Assembly (NCBI RefSeq): GCF_009862265.1
Contig: NZ_WWGX01000022.1
Span: 88,632-152,631 of the forward strand
DNA length: 64,000 bases
Direction: 5' to 3'
From: Streptomyces sp. SID8352
GTDB taxonomy: Bacteria > Actinomycetota > Actinomycetes > Streptomycetales > Streptomycetaceae
How positions within the stretch are numbered: position 1 is the first letter of the stretch; the number at the start of each line of letters is the position of its first letter. Below, piece after piece: positions 53,330 to 62,048 of this stretch. The notes below the pieces were generated by a model, which saw only the letters and a list, made by a program, of their open reading frames with translations, had not been told where the DNA came from and ran no database searches. Both the position numbers and the translations under genes were made by a program.

Positions 53330-54487
53330 CTACTTCGTGACCACGGCGGCGGCCAGCTTGGACAGCGGCTCCGCCAGGGCGTTGACCGCGTCGGACAGCT
53401 TCTTGCGGTCCGCCTCGGAGACCTTGTCGTAGGAGGTGAAGGCGTACGACTTGGTGTCCGGGCGGTACGCGTCGAGCAGCTTGTCCAGCGCGGCGAACTG
53501 CTGGTCCAGTTCCTTGGTCAGCGCCGCGTCGTTCTCCGCGGCGACCGGCTTGAGCAGCCGGTACGACATCTCCGCGCCCTCGACGTTGGCCTTGAAGTCG
53601 ACCAGGTCGGTGTGCGAGTAGCGCTCCTCCTCGCCGGTGACCTTGCCGGTGGCGACCTCGTCGAGCAGTTCCTTGGCGCCGTTGGCCATGGAGGTGGGGG
53701 TGATGTCGGCCTTGCCGACCCGGTTCTGCCAGTCCTTCAGGTCGGTGATCAGCCGGTCGGCCAGCTCCTTCTCCCGGTCGCCGATCTTCCCGTCCTGCCA
53801 CAGCGCCTTCTCCAGGCGGTGCCAGCCGGTCCAGTCGGTCTCCGGGTCCTGGCCGTCCTCCAGCCCGTCCTCGCGGACGTCGACCTTGGGGTCGATGTCG
53901 CCGAAGGACTCCGCGACCGGCTCGGTGCGCTCCCAGCCGATGCGGGAGAGCGCGTACGCCTTCTTCGCCGCCGCCACGTCGCCCGCCTTGACGGCCTTGG
54001 CGAACGCCTCGGCCCTCGGCAGCGTTTCGTCGGCCTGCGCCTGCACGTACTCGCGGTAGTTGGCCACGGCCTCGTCGAGGCGGGGGTCCCGCTTGGCGGT
54101 GGTGCCGCCGCCGGTGGCCCGGACGTCCTGGCGGATGCCCTTGCCCTTCATGCCGGGCTTGCAGGCGATCCGGTAGTCGCCCGCCTTCACCTCGGCGGTG
54201 ACCCGCTGCTTGGTGCCGGGGCCTATGTTCTCCCGCTCGGTCACCACCCGGTCGTCGGGGAAGAGCAGATAGACCTCGGTGACCTTGGATCCCTTGTTCT
54301 CGATGGCGAGTTCGACGTGCCCGGCGGGGAACTCCTTCCGGGAGACCTCGCACTTGTCGTCGGTCGACGTCACGGCGATCACGTTGTCCCCGTCCCCCGA
54401 GCCGCCCTTCGCCGTGCAGCCGGTGACGGCGGCCAGGGCCGCGGCGGTGGCGACGGCGGTGGCGACGGAGAGTCTTGCGGCTCGCAT
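53330..54487 (-). CDS. efeO: EfeO iron-binding lipoprotein (cupredoxin-imelysin M75)
   Basis: 385 residues, ATG at 54487 with GGAG. Lipobox ALAAVTGC puts the lipid-modified Cys at 25. A cupredoxin-like region follows (CEVSRKEFPAGHVELAIENKGSKVTEVYLLF), then a large imelysin domain with RIGWERTEPVAESFGDIDPKVDVREDGLED, WHRLEKALWQ and VDFKANVEGAEMSYRLLKP, containing the H-x-x-E pattern for iron. It delivers iron to the permease. A DtxR-like iron box at 54534-54551 sits about 45 bases upstream, so the efeOBU operon is iron-repressed. Confidence 0.92.
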   Translation of the reverse strand: MRAARLSVATAVATAAALAAVTGCTAKGGSGDGDNVIAVTSTDDKCEVSRKEFPAGHVELAIENKGSKVTEVYLLFPDDRVVTERENIGPGTKQRVTAEVKAGDYRIACKPGMKGKGIRQDVRATGGGTTAKRDPRLDEAVANYREYVQAQADETLPRAEAFAKAVKAGDVAAAKKAYALSRIGWERTEPVAESFGDIDPKVDVREDGLEDGQDPETDWTGWHRLEKALWQDGKIGDREKELADRLITDLKDWQNRVGKADITPTSMANGAKELLDEVATGKVTGEEERYSHTDLVDFKANVEGAEMSYRLLKPVAAENDAALTKELDQQFAALDKLLDAYRPDTKSYAFTSYDKVSEADRKKLSDAVNALAEPLSKLAAAVVTK

Positions 54488-54533
54488 GGGGGACTCCAAG
54501 GGGTGGCCGTGAGGGCTGGCGGTCCTCACAGGG

Positions 54534-54551
54534 AAGGTGAGGCTCGCCTAA
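54534..54551 (-). promoter_or_regulatory. Iron box (DtxR/IdeR-type) upstream of efeO
   Basis: On the minus strand TTAGGCGAGCCTCACCTT resembles the IdeR/DmdR consensus TTAGGTTAGGCTCACCTAA; it overlaps the expected promoter. Confidence 0.75.
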
Positions 54552-54674
54552 AAATATCGAAGGAACCCCCTCTTGATACCCGTCGATGCGGTGATCCGGA
54601 TCTCACGGCGGGCGTGGTGACACGAATCAGTCACGGTGATGAAAAAGGGTGATCATGGCTCGGTCAAAGCTGTG

Positions 54675-55661
54675 TCAAGAATCGCGCCGGGGGGTCACCA
54701 GCACCGCTCCCGTCCTCGGGTGCGCCAGCACCTCCACCGGCTGGTCGTACACCTCGGAGAGCAGTTCGTCGGAGAAGACGCCGGCCGGGGGTCCCTCGGC
54801 CCTGACACGCCCGGCGCACAGGATCGCCACCCGGTGCGCGTAGGCCGCCGCCAGCCCCAGGTCGTGCAGCACCACGACCACCGCGTCCCCGGCGTGCGCC
54901 CTTTCACGGCACAGCCTCAGCACCAGCTCCTGGTGGCGCAGGTCCAGCGCCGCGGTCGGCTCGTCGAGCAGCAGCAGCGGGGCGCGCTGCGCGAGCACCC
55001 GGGCCAGCGCCACCCGGGCCCGCTCACCGCCGCTGAGCGCGGAGAACGGCCGCCCGGCGAAGCCGGACACCTCCGTGCGCGCCATCGCGTCGGCCACCAC
55101 CGCGTCGTCCTCGTCCTCCCGGTCGGTGCCCGCCCAGGGGGCGCGGCCCATCCGGACCACCTCCTCCACCGGGAACGGGAACGACAGCGAGGCGGACTGC
55201 GGCAGCACCGCGCGGCGCAGCGCCAGCTCCGGCGCCGACCAGTCGTCCACCGGTCTGCCGTGCACCCGCACCACCCCGCCGGCGGCCGGGACGTCCGCGG
55301 ACAGGGCGCCCAGCAGGGTCGACTTGCCCGCCCCGTTGGGGCCCACCAGGGCCAGGACCTCGCCCGCGCGGACCGCGACGCCCACGCCGTCGAGGACGCG
55401 CCGCCCGCCGAGGTCGACCCGCAGCCCCTCGGCCTCGGCGAGGACCTCGCCGGGGGTGGCCGGGGGAGGCGGCAGCGGACGGGGCGGGACCAGCCGCGGG
55501 AGTCTCAAGAGCCTGGCGCCTTTCGTGACAGGGGGGACGGGGGAGGGGGCGGCGGCCGGAGCCGGTGCCGGTGCCGGAGCCGGAGCCGGAGCGGGGGCCG
55601 AGGCCGGGGCTGGAGCCGGAGCGGGGGCCGGGGTGGCCGGACCGCCGTGCGCGCGGCTCAT
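54675..55661 (-). CDS. hmuV: Haem ABC importer ATP-binding protein
   Basis: 328 residues, ATG at 55661 overlapping the hmuU stop (ATGA). Residues 10-40 are an Ala/Pro repeat (APAPAPAPAP) from a hexanucleotide tract. ABC domain: GPNGAGKST (Walker A), QSASLSFPFPVEEVVRMGR (Q-loop), LSGGERARVALARVL (signature), APLLLLDEPTAALD (Walker B), VVLHDLGLAAAYA (switch His). Partner of HmuU and HmuT in haem import. Confidence 0.92.
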   Translation of the reverse strand: MSRAHGGPATPAPAPAPAPASAPAPAPAPAPAPAPAAAPSPVPPVTKGARLLRLPRLVPPRPLPPPPATPGEVLAEAEGLRVDLGGRRVLDGVGVAVRAGEVLALVGPNGAGKSTLLGALSADVPAAGGVVRVHGRPVDDWSAPELALRRAVLPQSASLSFPFPVEEVVRMGRAPWAGTDREDEDDAVVADAMARTEVSGFAGRPFSALSGGERARVALARVLAQRAPLLLLDEPTAALDLRHQELVLRLCRERAHAGDAVVVVLHDLGLAAAYAHRVAILCAGRVRAEGPPAGVFSDELLSEVYDQPVEVLAHPRTGAVLVTPRRDS

Positions 55662-56755
55662 GCCCAGCCTCCCTGCCGGCGCCGGGTGCGGCGCAGCAGC
55701 CAGAAGAAGAACGGGCTGCCGATCAGCGCCGTCAGCACCCCGAGCGGCAGCTCCGCGGGGGCCACGAGGGTGCGGGCCGCGAGGTCGGCGCCGAGCAGCA
55801 CCAGCGCCCCGCCGAGCGCGCTGCCCGGGATCAGGAACCGGTGCCCCGGGCCCGCGGCCATCCGGATCAGGTGCGGGACGACGAGGCCGACGAAGCCGAT
55901 GACGCCCGAGACGCTGACCGCGGCGGCCGTCAGCAGCGCCACCACGAGGATCAGCACGATCCGCAGCCGTTCCACGTCCACGCCCAGGTGCCGGGCCGGG
56001 CGGTCGCCGAGGGAGAGCAGGTCCAGCCGGCGGGCGTAGGCCGGGGCGAGCGCCAGCCCGACCGCGGCGCAGGGCAGCACCGCGAGCACCTTGGACCAGG
56101 TCGCCTGGGACAGCGAGCCGAGCTGCCAGAAGGTGATCTGGCTGACCCCGGCCGAGTCGGCCAGGAAGACGAACAGGCCGATCAGGGCACCGGCGAACGC
56201 GTTGATGGCGATGCCCATGAGAATGAGCGTCACCACCTCGGTGCGCCCCCGCGCCCGCGCCATGGCGTACACCAGCAGGACGGTGACCAGACCGGCGACG
56301 AAGGCCATCGCGGGCAGGGTCCAGCGGCCCAGGAAGTCCAGGCCGAGCGCGATGGCGGCGACCGCGCCGACGGCCGCGCCGGTGGAGACGCCGATGGTGC
56401 CCGGCTCCGCCAGCGGGTTGCCGAAGACGCCCTGCATCAGGGCGCCCGCGCAGCCCAGCGAGGCGCCGACGAGGAGGGCCAGCACGATCCGCGGCAGGCG
56501 CACGTTCCACAGCACCGACTCGGCGACCCGGTCCAGTTCGCCGCCGCCCAGCCCCGCGTGGTGCAGCAGGGAGCCGACGACGTCGCCGACCGGGATCGGG
56601 TAGGCGCCGGTGCCGGCCGCGACCGGGACGAGGACGAGCAGCCCGGCCAGCAGGGCGGCGGTCAGCAGCCAGGGGGTGCCGCGCCGCCGCCGGGGGGCGG
56701 CGTCCGGGGCAGGGGCGGGGGCCGCCGGGCGGGCCGGCTTCACCGGCGCGGTCAT
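55658..56755 (-). CDS. hmuU: Haem ABC importer permease
   Basis: 365 residues, ATG at 56755 overlapping the hmuT stop (TGATG). FecCD/BtuC-type permease with about ten TM helices: NVRLPRIVLALLVGASLGCAGALMQGVFGNPLAEPGTIGVSTGAAVGAV and GVIGFVGLVVPHLIRMAAGPGHRFLIPGSALGGALVLL contain the LPR and G-F-V-G-L-V-x-P-H family blocks. Forms the membrane channel for haem. Confidence 0.92.
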   Translation of the reverse strand: MTAPVKPARPAAPAPAPDAAPRRRRGTPWLLTAALLAGLLVLVPVAAGTGAYPIPVGDVVGSLLHHAGLGGGELDRVAESVLWNVRLPRIVLALLVGASLGCAGALMQGVFGNPLAEPGTIGVSTGAAVGAVAAIALGLDFLGRWTLPAMAFVAGLVTVLLVYAMARARGRTEVVTLILMGIAINAFAGALIGLFVFLADSAGVSQITFWQLGSLSQATWSKVLAVLPCAAVGLALAPAYARRLDLLSLGDRPARHLGVDVERLRIVLILVVALLTAAAVSVSGVIGFVGLVVPHLIRMAAGPGHRFLIPGSALGGALVLLGADLAARTLVAPAELPLGVLTALIGSPFFFWLLRRTRRRQGGWA

Positions 56756-57765
56756 CAGGCGCCGTCCTTCGCGTAGAGCTGGTCGACGACGGAGGCGAGG
56801 ACCTCGTCGGTGCGCGGGCCGTAGTTGAGGAGCACGCCGTCCTCCACGGAGACGATCCGCCGGTCCATCCCGGCCGGGGTCTGCGCGACGCCGGGTATCT
56901 CCACCAGCCCGTCGACGCCGCCGACCGACTCCAGGCCCTTGCTCATCACGAGGATGGCGTCGGGCGCCGCCTTGACCAGGGCCTCGCTGGTGATCGCGGT
57001 GAAGTCCTTCCGGAGCCCGGAGTCGGCGCCCGCGTCGAGCCCCCCGGCGGCCTCGATCAGCGAGGTGGCGCCGGAGTCCCGGCCGCCGAGGAGATAGACG
57101 GAGGCCGAGCCGCGCAGGTAGAGGAAGGCGACCCGCGGGGTGTCGGCGTGCTTCGGCACGCTTGCGCGGGCGGCCTCGATCCGCTCCGAGGAACGCCGCG
57201 TCAGATCCTTCCCGGCGTCCGGCACACCGAGCGCCCCGGCGACGGCCGCGATCCGGGGGCCCACGTCGTCCAGGCTCTTGGCGGCCTCGACGAACAGCAC
57301 CGGGACGCCCGCGGAGCGGATCTGCTCCACGGCCTCCTCGGGGCCCGTGGTGGTCTCCGCGATGACGAGGTCCGGGCGCAGCGAGAGCACGCTCTCGGCG
57401 GAGACGTCGTGGCCCCGGGTGACCACGGGCAGCTTCGCGGCCTGCTCGAAGGTGGCGGTGACGTCCCGGGCGACGACGCGGTCGCCGAGGCCCAGGGTGA
57501 AGACGATCTCGCTGAGGCTTCCGGAGAGCGGCACGATCCGCTCGGCCCGTTCCACCGTCACCTCGCCCCCGCCCGCGGAGCGGACGGTTACCGGAAGTTC
57601 CGGTTTCGGTTTCTGCGGCAGCGGTTCGACCCGGTCCGGGGCCGTTTCGGTCCGGGCCGCGGCCGGGGCCGGAGCCGCGCCGGAACTCCCGCATCCGGTC
57701 GCGGTGAGGGCGAGGGCGAGCACGGACAGCGCCGCTCCCGTCAGTCTTCTTCGCAAGGGTCGCAC
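56755..57765 (-). CDS. hmuT: Haem-binding lipoprotein of the Hmu importer
   Basis: 336 residues, GTG at 57765 with AAAGGAA. Lipobox LTATGC places the anchored Cys at 25. The two-lobe periplasmic-type fold has ERIVPLSGSLSEIVFTLGLGDRVVARDVTATFEQAAKLPVVTRGHDVSAESVLSLRPDLVIAE in lobe 1 and TSEALVKAAPDAILVMSKGLESVGGVDGLVEIPGVAQTPAGMDRRIVSVED in lobe 2. Candidate haem ligands are His119-like GHD and Tyr in YLRG/VYLLGG. First gene of an hmuTUV operon, divergent from HtaA across an iron box. Confidence 0.9.
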   Translation of the reverse strand: MRPLRRRLTGAALSVLALALTATGCGSSGAAPAPAAARTETAPDRVEPLPQKPKPELPVTVRSAGGGEVTVERAERIVPLSGSLSEIVFTLGLGDRVVARDVTATFEQAAKLPVVTRGHDVSAESVLSLRPDLVIAETTTGPEEAVEQIRSAGVPVLFVEAAKSLDDVGPRIAAVAGALGVPDAGKDLTRRSSERIEAARASVPKHADTPRVAFLYLRGSASVYLLGGRDSGATSLIEAAGGLDAGADSGLRKDFTAITSEALVKAAPDAILVMSKGLESVGGVDGLVEIPGVAQTPAGMDRRIVSVEDGVLLNYGPRTDEVLASVVDQLYAKDGA

Positions 57766-57813
57766 GGTCGCGTCCGTTCCTTTCCGTCACCTGCCGGTAT
57801 CGGCCGTTGTGGC

Positions 57814-57831
57814 TTAGGTTAGCCTTACCTC
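57814..57831. promoter_or_regulatory. Iron box shared by hmuTUV and htaA
   Basis: TTAGGTTAGCCTTACCT resembles the DtxR/IdeR consensus TTAGGTTAGGCTCACCTAA. It lies about midway between divergent starts at 57765 and 57866 and can repress both haem-uptake units. Confidence 0.85.
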
Positions 57832-57865
57832 GCTCGCTACCGGTCGTCGACCCGGAGGAATTCTC

Positions 57866-59440
57866 ATGCCTGCCCGCCTTCGTGCCCTGGTCACCGTCGT
57901 GTGCGCGGCCGTCCTGGGGGCGCTGCTCCCTCTCTCCGCCGCACACGCCGAGGCCCGGAACGTGCAGGGCGGACGGCTGGACTGGGGCATCAAGTCCTCC
58001 TTCCAGAGCTATGTCACCGGGCCCGTGGCGAAGGGCGGTTACTCCCTGACGGGCGGCGCCGCCACCGTCGGGGGCAGCACGTTCCGCTTCCACTCCGCGA
58101 AGGGCTCCTACGACGGTTCGACCGGAGCCTTCGGCGCCGCCTTCGCCGGCGGCGTGCGCTTCGTCGGCCACCGGGCGGCGGACGGCTCCCATCAGCTCGA
58201 CCTGACCGTCAGCAGCCCCACGGTGCGCATATCCGGCGGCGGCGGGACGCTCTTCGTGGACATCGTCAGCAAGTCCAAGGAGACCGGGGCGGTCACGACC
58301 GCCCGTCAGGTGCCCTTCGCCTCCCTCTCCCTGGGCGGCGTCAACATGCGGGGCGACGGCAACGCCGTGGTCCTCAACAACCTGCCCGCCACCCTCACCG
58401 CCCAGGGCGCCCAGGCGTTCGCCGGGTTCTACGGCGCCGGCACCCCCCTCGACCCGGTCAGCCTGGCGGCGGACGTCCGCCCGGCGGCGGCCGACACCCG
58501 GCCCACCGAGACCTCCCGGCCCACCGAGAAGGCCCCCGAGACCGAGAAGAAGCCGAAGAAGTCCGACGAGGGCACCGCCCTGCGCGATGGCGCCGTCGAC
58601 TGGGGCGTGCGCCGCACCTTCCGGGAGTACGTCACCGGCGACATCGCCGACGGCAAGTGGACCCTCACCGGCGGGGCGCAGGACGGCGGAGCCCTCTTCC
58701 GCTTCCCCGGCGGCAAGGGCACCTTCCGTGACGGGGCCCTCGACGCCTCCTTCACCGGCACGCTCCGCTTCACCGGCGCCCACGGGCTCGACCTCGCCCT
58801 CAGCTCCGTCCGGGTCACCGTCAAGGGCGAGAAGGGCACGCTGTTCGCCGACGTGGCCGCCCCCGGGCTGACGGCGAAGAAGGTGGCGCTGGTCACCTTC
58901 GCCGCCGGGAAGCTCAAGCCCGCCGACGGACTGGTCTCGGTGACCGAGGCCCCCGCGAAGCTCACCGGGCGCGGTGCCAAGGCATTCGGCGGCATGTACC
59001 GGGGCGGCACCGAGATGGACCCGGTCTCCCTGGCCGTCGCCCTGACCGGTGACGCCGAACTGCCCGCCCTGCCCGACCTGGGCAGCGCGGCCACCGAGTC
59101 CGCCGGGGATCCCGCCACCGCGTCCGCCGCCCCGCAGCCGTCGGCGGCGCCCGAGACCTCCGCCGAGCCCGTCGCGGCGTCCTCCGGCGACGGCGGCTTC
59201 CCCGCCCTGGCCGTGGGCATCGCGGGCGGTGCCCTGCTGCTGGTGGCCGGCGGTCTCGGCGCCCTCGCCCTCCGCCGCCGCCGCGCCGCGACGGCCGCCG
59301 GTGCCGCCTCGGCCGCCGACTCCCCCGACCCCGCCGCCGGTTCGCCCGCGGCTCCCTCCGACTCCCCGGCGGACCCCGCCGGTTCGCCGGAACCCCCCGC
59401 CTCCCCGGCGTCCCCCGGGTCCCCCGGGGACACGGCCTGA
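57866..59440 (+). CDS. htaA: Cell-surface haem-binding protein with two HtaA domains
   Basis: 524 residues, ATG at 57866 with GGAGGAATTC. Signal peptide ending SAAHA-EA (about 28). Two HtaA repeats: GGRLDWGIKSSFQSYVTGPVAKGGYSLTGGA... (about 37-205) and GAVDWGVRRTFREYVTGDIADGKWTLTGGA... (about 243-400), both with DWG...F..YV.G signature and conserved Tyr ligands for haem. A C-terminal TM helix (about 450-470) and a Pro/Ser/Ala tail of about 50 residues hold it in the membrane; no sortase motif is visible. It takes haem from host or environment and hands it to HmuT. Confidence 0.92.
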   Translation: MPARLRALVTVVCAAVLGALLPLSAAHAEARNVQGGRLDWGIKSSFQSYVTGPVAKGGYSLTGGAATVGGSTFRFHSAKGSYDGSTGAFGAAFAGGVRFVGHRAADGSHQLDLTVSSPTVRISGGGGTLFVDIVSKSKETGAVTTARQVPFASLSLGGVNMRGDGNAVVLNNLPATLTAQGAQAFAGFYGAGTPLDPVSLAADVRPAAADTRPTETSRPTEKAPETEKKPKKSDEGTALRDGAVDWGVRRTFREYVTGDIADGKWTLTGGAQDGGALFRFPGGKGTFRDGALDASFTGTLRFTGAHGLDLALSSVRVTVKGEKGTLFADVAAPGLTAKKVALVTFAAGKLKPADGLVSVTEAPAKLTGRGAKAFGGMYRGGTEMDPVSLAVALTGDAELPALPDLGSAATESAGDPATASAAPQPSAAPETSAEPVAASSGDGGFPALAVGIAGGALLLVAGGLGALALRRRRAATAAGAASAADSPDPAAGSPAAPSDSPADPAGSPEPPASPASPGSPGDTA

Positions 59441-59510
59441 CCGCACCGGGCCGAGCCCCCGCCCGCCGCCGTTCCCCCCGGCGGCCCCACCACTCAAGGA
59501 GACAACCGCC

Positions 59511-61160
59511 ATGTCAGTCAGACGACGCCGTTCCACCGCCCTCGCCGCCGCCGTGGCCACCGTGACCGCGCTCGGCGCCACCGTCCTCGCCACCGCCGGG
59601 GCGGGCACCGCCTCGGCCGCCGAGGTCCCCCTCCAGGGTTACGAACTGACCTGGGGCATCAAGCAGACGTACCGCACCTACGTCGCCACCTGGGCCAAGG
59701 GCGAGTTCACCCCCGCCGGCGGCGCGAGCCAGGCCGACGGCAACGGCGCCTTCACCTTCCCCGGCGGCAAGGGCACCTACGACCCGGTCGGGCACACCAT
59801 GAACCTGGGCTTCCAGGGCAGCCTGGGCATCAAGTCCGAGGCGCACGGCTTCGCGCTCACGCTCTCCGACGTGAAGTTCGACAGCAAGGCGGGCGCGATC
59901 ACCGCCGACGTCACCACCGGCGGCACCACCCGGGACGACGTGCCGCTGGCCACCGTCGCGGTCACCCGCGACATGAAGGACATGGCGACCACGCTGACCG
60001 ACGAGGCGGCGGACGTCCTGGGCAGCGACACCTACAAGGGCGCGGCCGGCGACCCGCTGACCCTGGTCCAGAAGAAGCCGGAGCCGACCGAGGAGCCGAC
60101 CGGCACCCCGGAGCCGACGAAGGAGCCGACCGGCACCCCGGAGCCGACGAAGGAGCCGACCGAGGAGCCGACCGGCACCCCGGAGCCCACCAAGGAGCCG
60201 ACCGAGGAGCCCACCGGCACCCCGGAGCCGACCGCCACCGCGACCACCACGCCCCCCGCCACCCAGTCCCCGCAGCCGGGCACCCCCTCCGCCACGCCGT
60301 CGGCCACCGCCACCCGGACCCCCGCCCCCGCCAAGGGCGACATCGCCGACGGCACCCTCGGCTGGGGTGTCAAGGACTCCTTCCGCGCCTACGTCGTGGG
60401 CCCCGTCGCCAAGGGCCGGGTCACCGTCTCCGGCGGTGCCGTCCAGGCCGCGGGCAACGGCGTCTTCACCTTCAAGGACGCCACCGGCACCTACGACACC
60501 AAGGCCGGCACCCTGAGCGCCGCCTTCAAGGGCGCGGTCAACTTCAAGGGCCACGAGGACGGCGGCAGTTACGGCCTCGACCTGACCCTGAGCAACCTGC
60601 GGGCCGGTCTCAGCGGCGGCAGCGGCACCCTGACCGCCGACGTCTCCAGCCTCGGTGAGCGCACGGCGAACGTGGTCCTGGCCGACCTCAAGGCCCCGGG
60701 CACCACCCTCACCGCCAAGGACGACGTCATCACCGTCGAGGGCGTGACCGCCACCCTCACCGAGGCCGGAGCGACCGCCTTCGGCGACTTCTACACCGCG
60801 GGCACCGCGCTCGACACCGTCAACCTCTCGGTGGCGCTGAGCGAGGGCGCCCAGCTCCCCGACGGCAACGGCAACGGCTCCGGCGGGACGGGCAACGGCG
60901 GCTCGGGCAACGGCGGTTCGGGCTCCACCGGCGGCACCGGCTCCACCGGCGGACTCGGCGGCTCCGGCGGGATCACCGGCGGCACGGGCGGCATCGGCGG
61001 CTCCACCGGCGGCTTCGGCACCACCGGCGGCGGCAGCCTCGCCTCCACCGGCTCGGACCTGCCCGGCGCCGCGATCGGCACCGCGGCCGGCGCCGCCGTC
61101 GTCCTCGGCGCGGGCGCGGTCTACTTCGCCCGCCGCCGCCGCGAGGCCGAGGGCAACTGA
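59511..61160 (+). CDS. HtaA-domain haem-binding protein with LAxTG sortase signal
   Basis: 549 residues, ATG at 59511 behind AAGGAG. Signal peptide to about 37 (AGTASA-AE). HtaA domains: GYELTWGIKQTYRTYVATWAKGEFTPAGGA (about 42-180) and GTLGWGVKDSFRAYVVGPVAKGRVTVSGGA (about 279-440). Between them lies a PEPT repeat (EEPTGTPEPTKEPT, about 188-245). The C-terminus has a Gly-rich linker, LASTG, a TM helix (AIGTAAGAAVVLGAGAVYFA) and RRRR: the LAxTG signal of class E sortases in Streptomyces, so it is covalently fixed to the wall. It likely captures haem for its membrane partner HtaA. Confidence 0.93.
   Translation: MSVRRRRSTALAAAVATVTALGATVLATAGAGTASAAEVPLQGYELTWGIKQTYRTYVATWAKGEFTPAGGASQADGNGAFTFPGGKGTYDPVGHTMNLGFQGSLGIKSEAHGFALTLSDVKFDSKAGAITADVTTGGTTRDDVPLATVAVTRDMKDMATTLTDEAADVLGSDTYKGAAGDPLTLVQKKPEPTEEPTGTPEPTKEPTGTPEPTKEPTEEPTGTPEPTKEPTEEPTGTPEPTATATTTPPATQSPQPGTPSATPSATATRTPAPAKGDIADGTLGWGVKDSFRAYVVGPVAKGRVTVSGGAVQAAGNGVFTFKDATGTYDTKAGTLSAAFKGAVNFKGHEDGGSYGLDLTLSNLRAGLSGGSGTLTADVSSLGERTANVVLADLKAPGTTLTAKDDVITVEGVTATLTEAGATAFGDFYTAGTALDTVNLSVALSEGAQLPDGNGNGSGGTGNGGSGNGGSGSTGGTGSTGGLGGSGGITGGTGGIGGSTGGFGTTGGGSLASTGSDLPGAAIGTAAGAAVVLGAGAVYFARRRREAEGN
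60075..60235 (+). repeat. Tandem PEPT-type coding repeat in the wall-anchored HtaA protein
   Basis: Repeated gagccgaccgaggagccgac-type units with GTPEPTKEPT and EEPTGTPEPT encode a stalk between the two HtaA domains. Copy number could change by slippage. Confidence 0.85.
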
Positions 61161-61229
61161 CCCTCACGGGAAGCCCCTTCGCCGGGGCGGGGGCCCGCGC
61201 CCCCGCCCCGGCGGTGCTTGAATGCCCCG

Positions 61230-61874
61230 GTGACCGACTACGACGTACTGCGTGTCTTCTGCGCCCCGAACGGCGGCTACGGCAATGAACTCGGCGTCGT
61301 CCGCGAGGGTTCCGACCTGCCGGACCCGGCGGGACGGCAGGAGTTCGCCGCCGGACTCGGCTTCAGCGAGACCGTGTTCGTCGACGATCCCGAGCGCGGC
61401 GTCGTCGACATCTACACGCCCACCCTGCGGCTGCCGTTCGCCGGGCACCCCTGCGTCGGCACGGCCTGGCTCCTCGACGTCCCCGAACTGGTCGCCCCGG
61501 CCGGGGTGATGGGGGCCCGGCTGGACGGGGAGTTCAGCTGGATCGAGGCCCGCCCGGAGTGGGCGCCGCCGCGCACCCTGCGCCGGTACGCCACCGTCGC
61601 GGAGGTCGAGGACCTGGCGGTGCCGCCGCCGGGGGAGTGGGTCTACGCCTGGGCGTGGGAGGACGAGGCGGCGGGCCGCGTCCGCGCCCGCGGCTTCCCG
61701 GGCCGCGGCGACGGCATCGAGGAGGACGAGGCGACCGGGGCCGCGGCCCTGCTGCTGACCGAACGCCTCGGCCGCGCCCTCAACATCACCCAGGGGGCGG
61801 GCTCCCAGATCCTCACCGCGCCGCAGCCCGGGGGCTGGGTGGAGATCGGCGGCCGGGTCCGTCTGGAGCGCTGA
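61230..61874 (+). CDS. PhzF-family isomerase-like protein
   Basis: 214 residues from a GTG at 61230 without a ribosome site, probably leaderless. PhzF/YddE fold with two pseudo-symmetric halves: VLRVFCAPNGGYGNELGVV (N-terminal strand with the G-N-x-L/E active Glu region), LPFAGHPCVGTAWLL (F-A-G-H-P), and DGIEEDEATGAAALLLTERL (D-x-A-T-G-A). The enzyme may isomerise a phenazine-like or amino-acid-derived compound. Shorter than typical 260-300 residues because one segment of the second half is trimmed. Confidence 0.85.
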   Translation: MTDYDVLRVFCAPNGGYGNELGVVREGSDLPDPAGRQEFAAGLGFSETVFVDDPERGVVDIYTPTLRLPFAGHPCVGTAWLLDVPELVAPAGVMGARLDGEFSWIEARPEWAPPRTLRRYATVAEVEDLAVPPPGEWVYAWAWEDEAAGRVRARGFPGRGDGIEEDEATGAAALLLTERLGRALNITQGAGSQILTAPQPGGWVEIGGRVRLER

Positions 61875-61927
61875 CCGCCGCTCGCGCGCCCGCCGCCCGC
61901 GCGCCCGCCGGGCCGTCCCCGCGAGCG

Positions 61928-61976
61928 CGACGCACCGGTCCCCCGGCGTACGGATCGCCGGGGGACCGGTGCGTCG
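61928..61976. terminator. Perfect 21-bp-stem terminator after the PhzF gene
   Basis: Left arm 61928-61948 and right arm 61956-61976 are exact reverse complements with a 7-base loop (tacggat). It lies between convergent genes. Confidence 0.95.
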
Positions 61977-61984
61977 TCGGCGAC

Positions 61985-62038
61985 GGCCGAGGGGCCGGGA
62001 CGGAGGCCGCCACAGCGCCCCGTCCCGGCCCCTCGGCC
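61985..62038. terminator. Perfect 19-bp-stem terminator after the haem oxygenase gene
   Basis: Arms at 61985-62003 and 62020-62038 are exact complements around a 16-base loop. Together with the preceding hairpin it gives each convergent transcript its own terminator. Confidence 0.93.
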
Positions 62039-62048
62039 GCCCGGTCCG

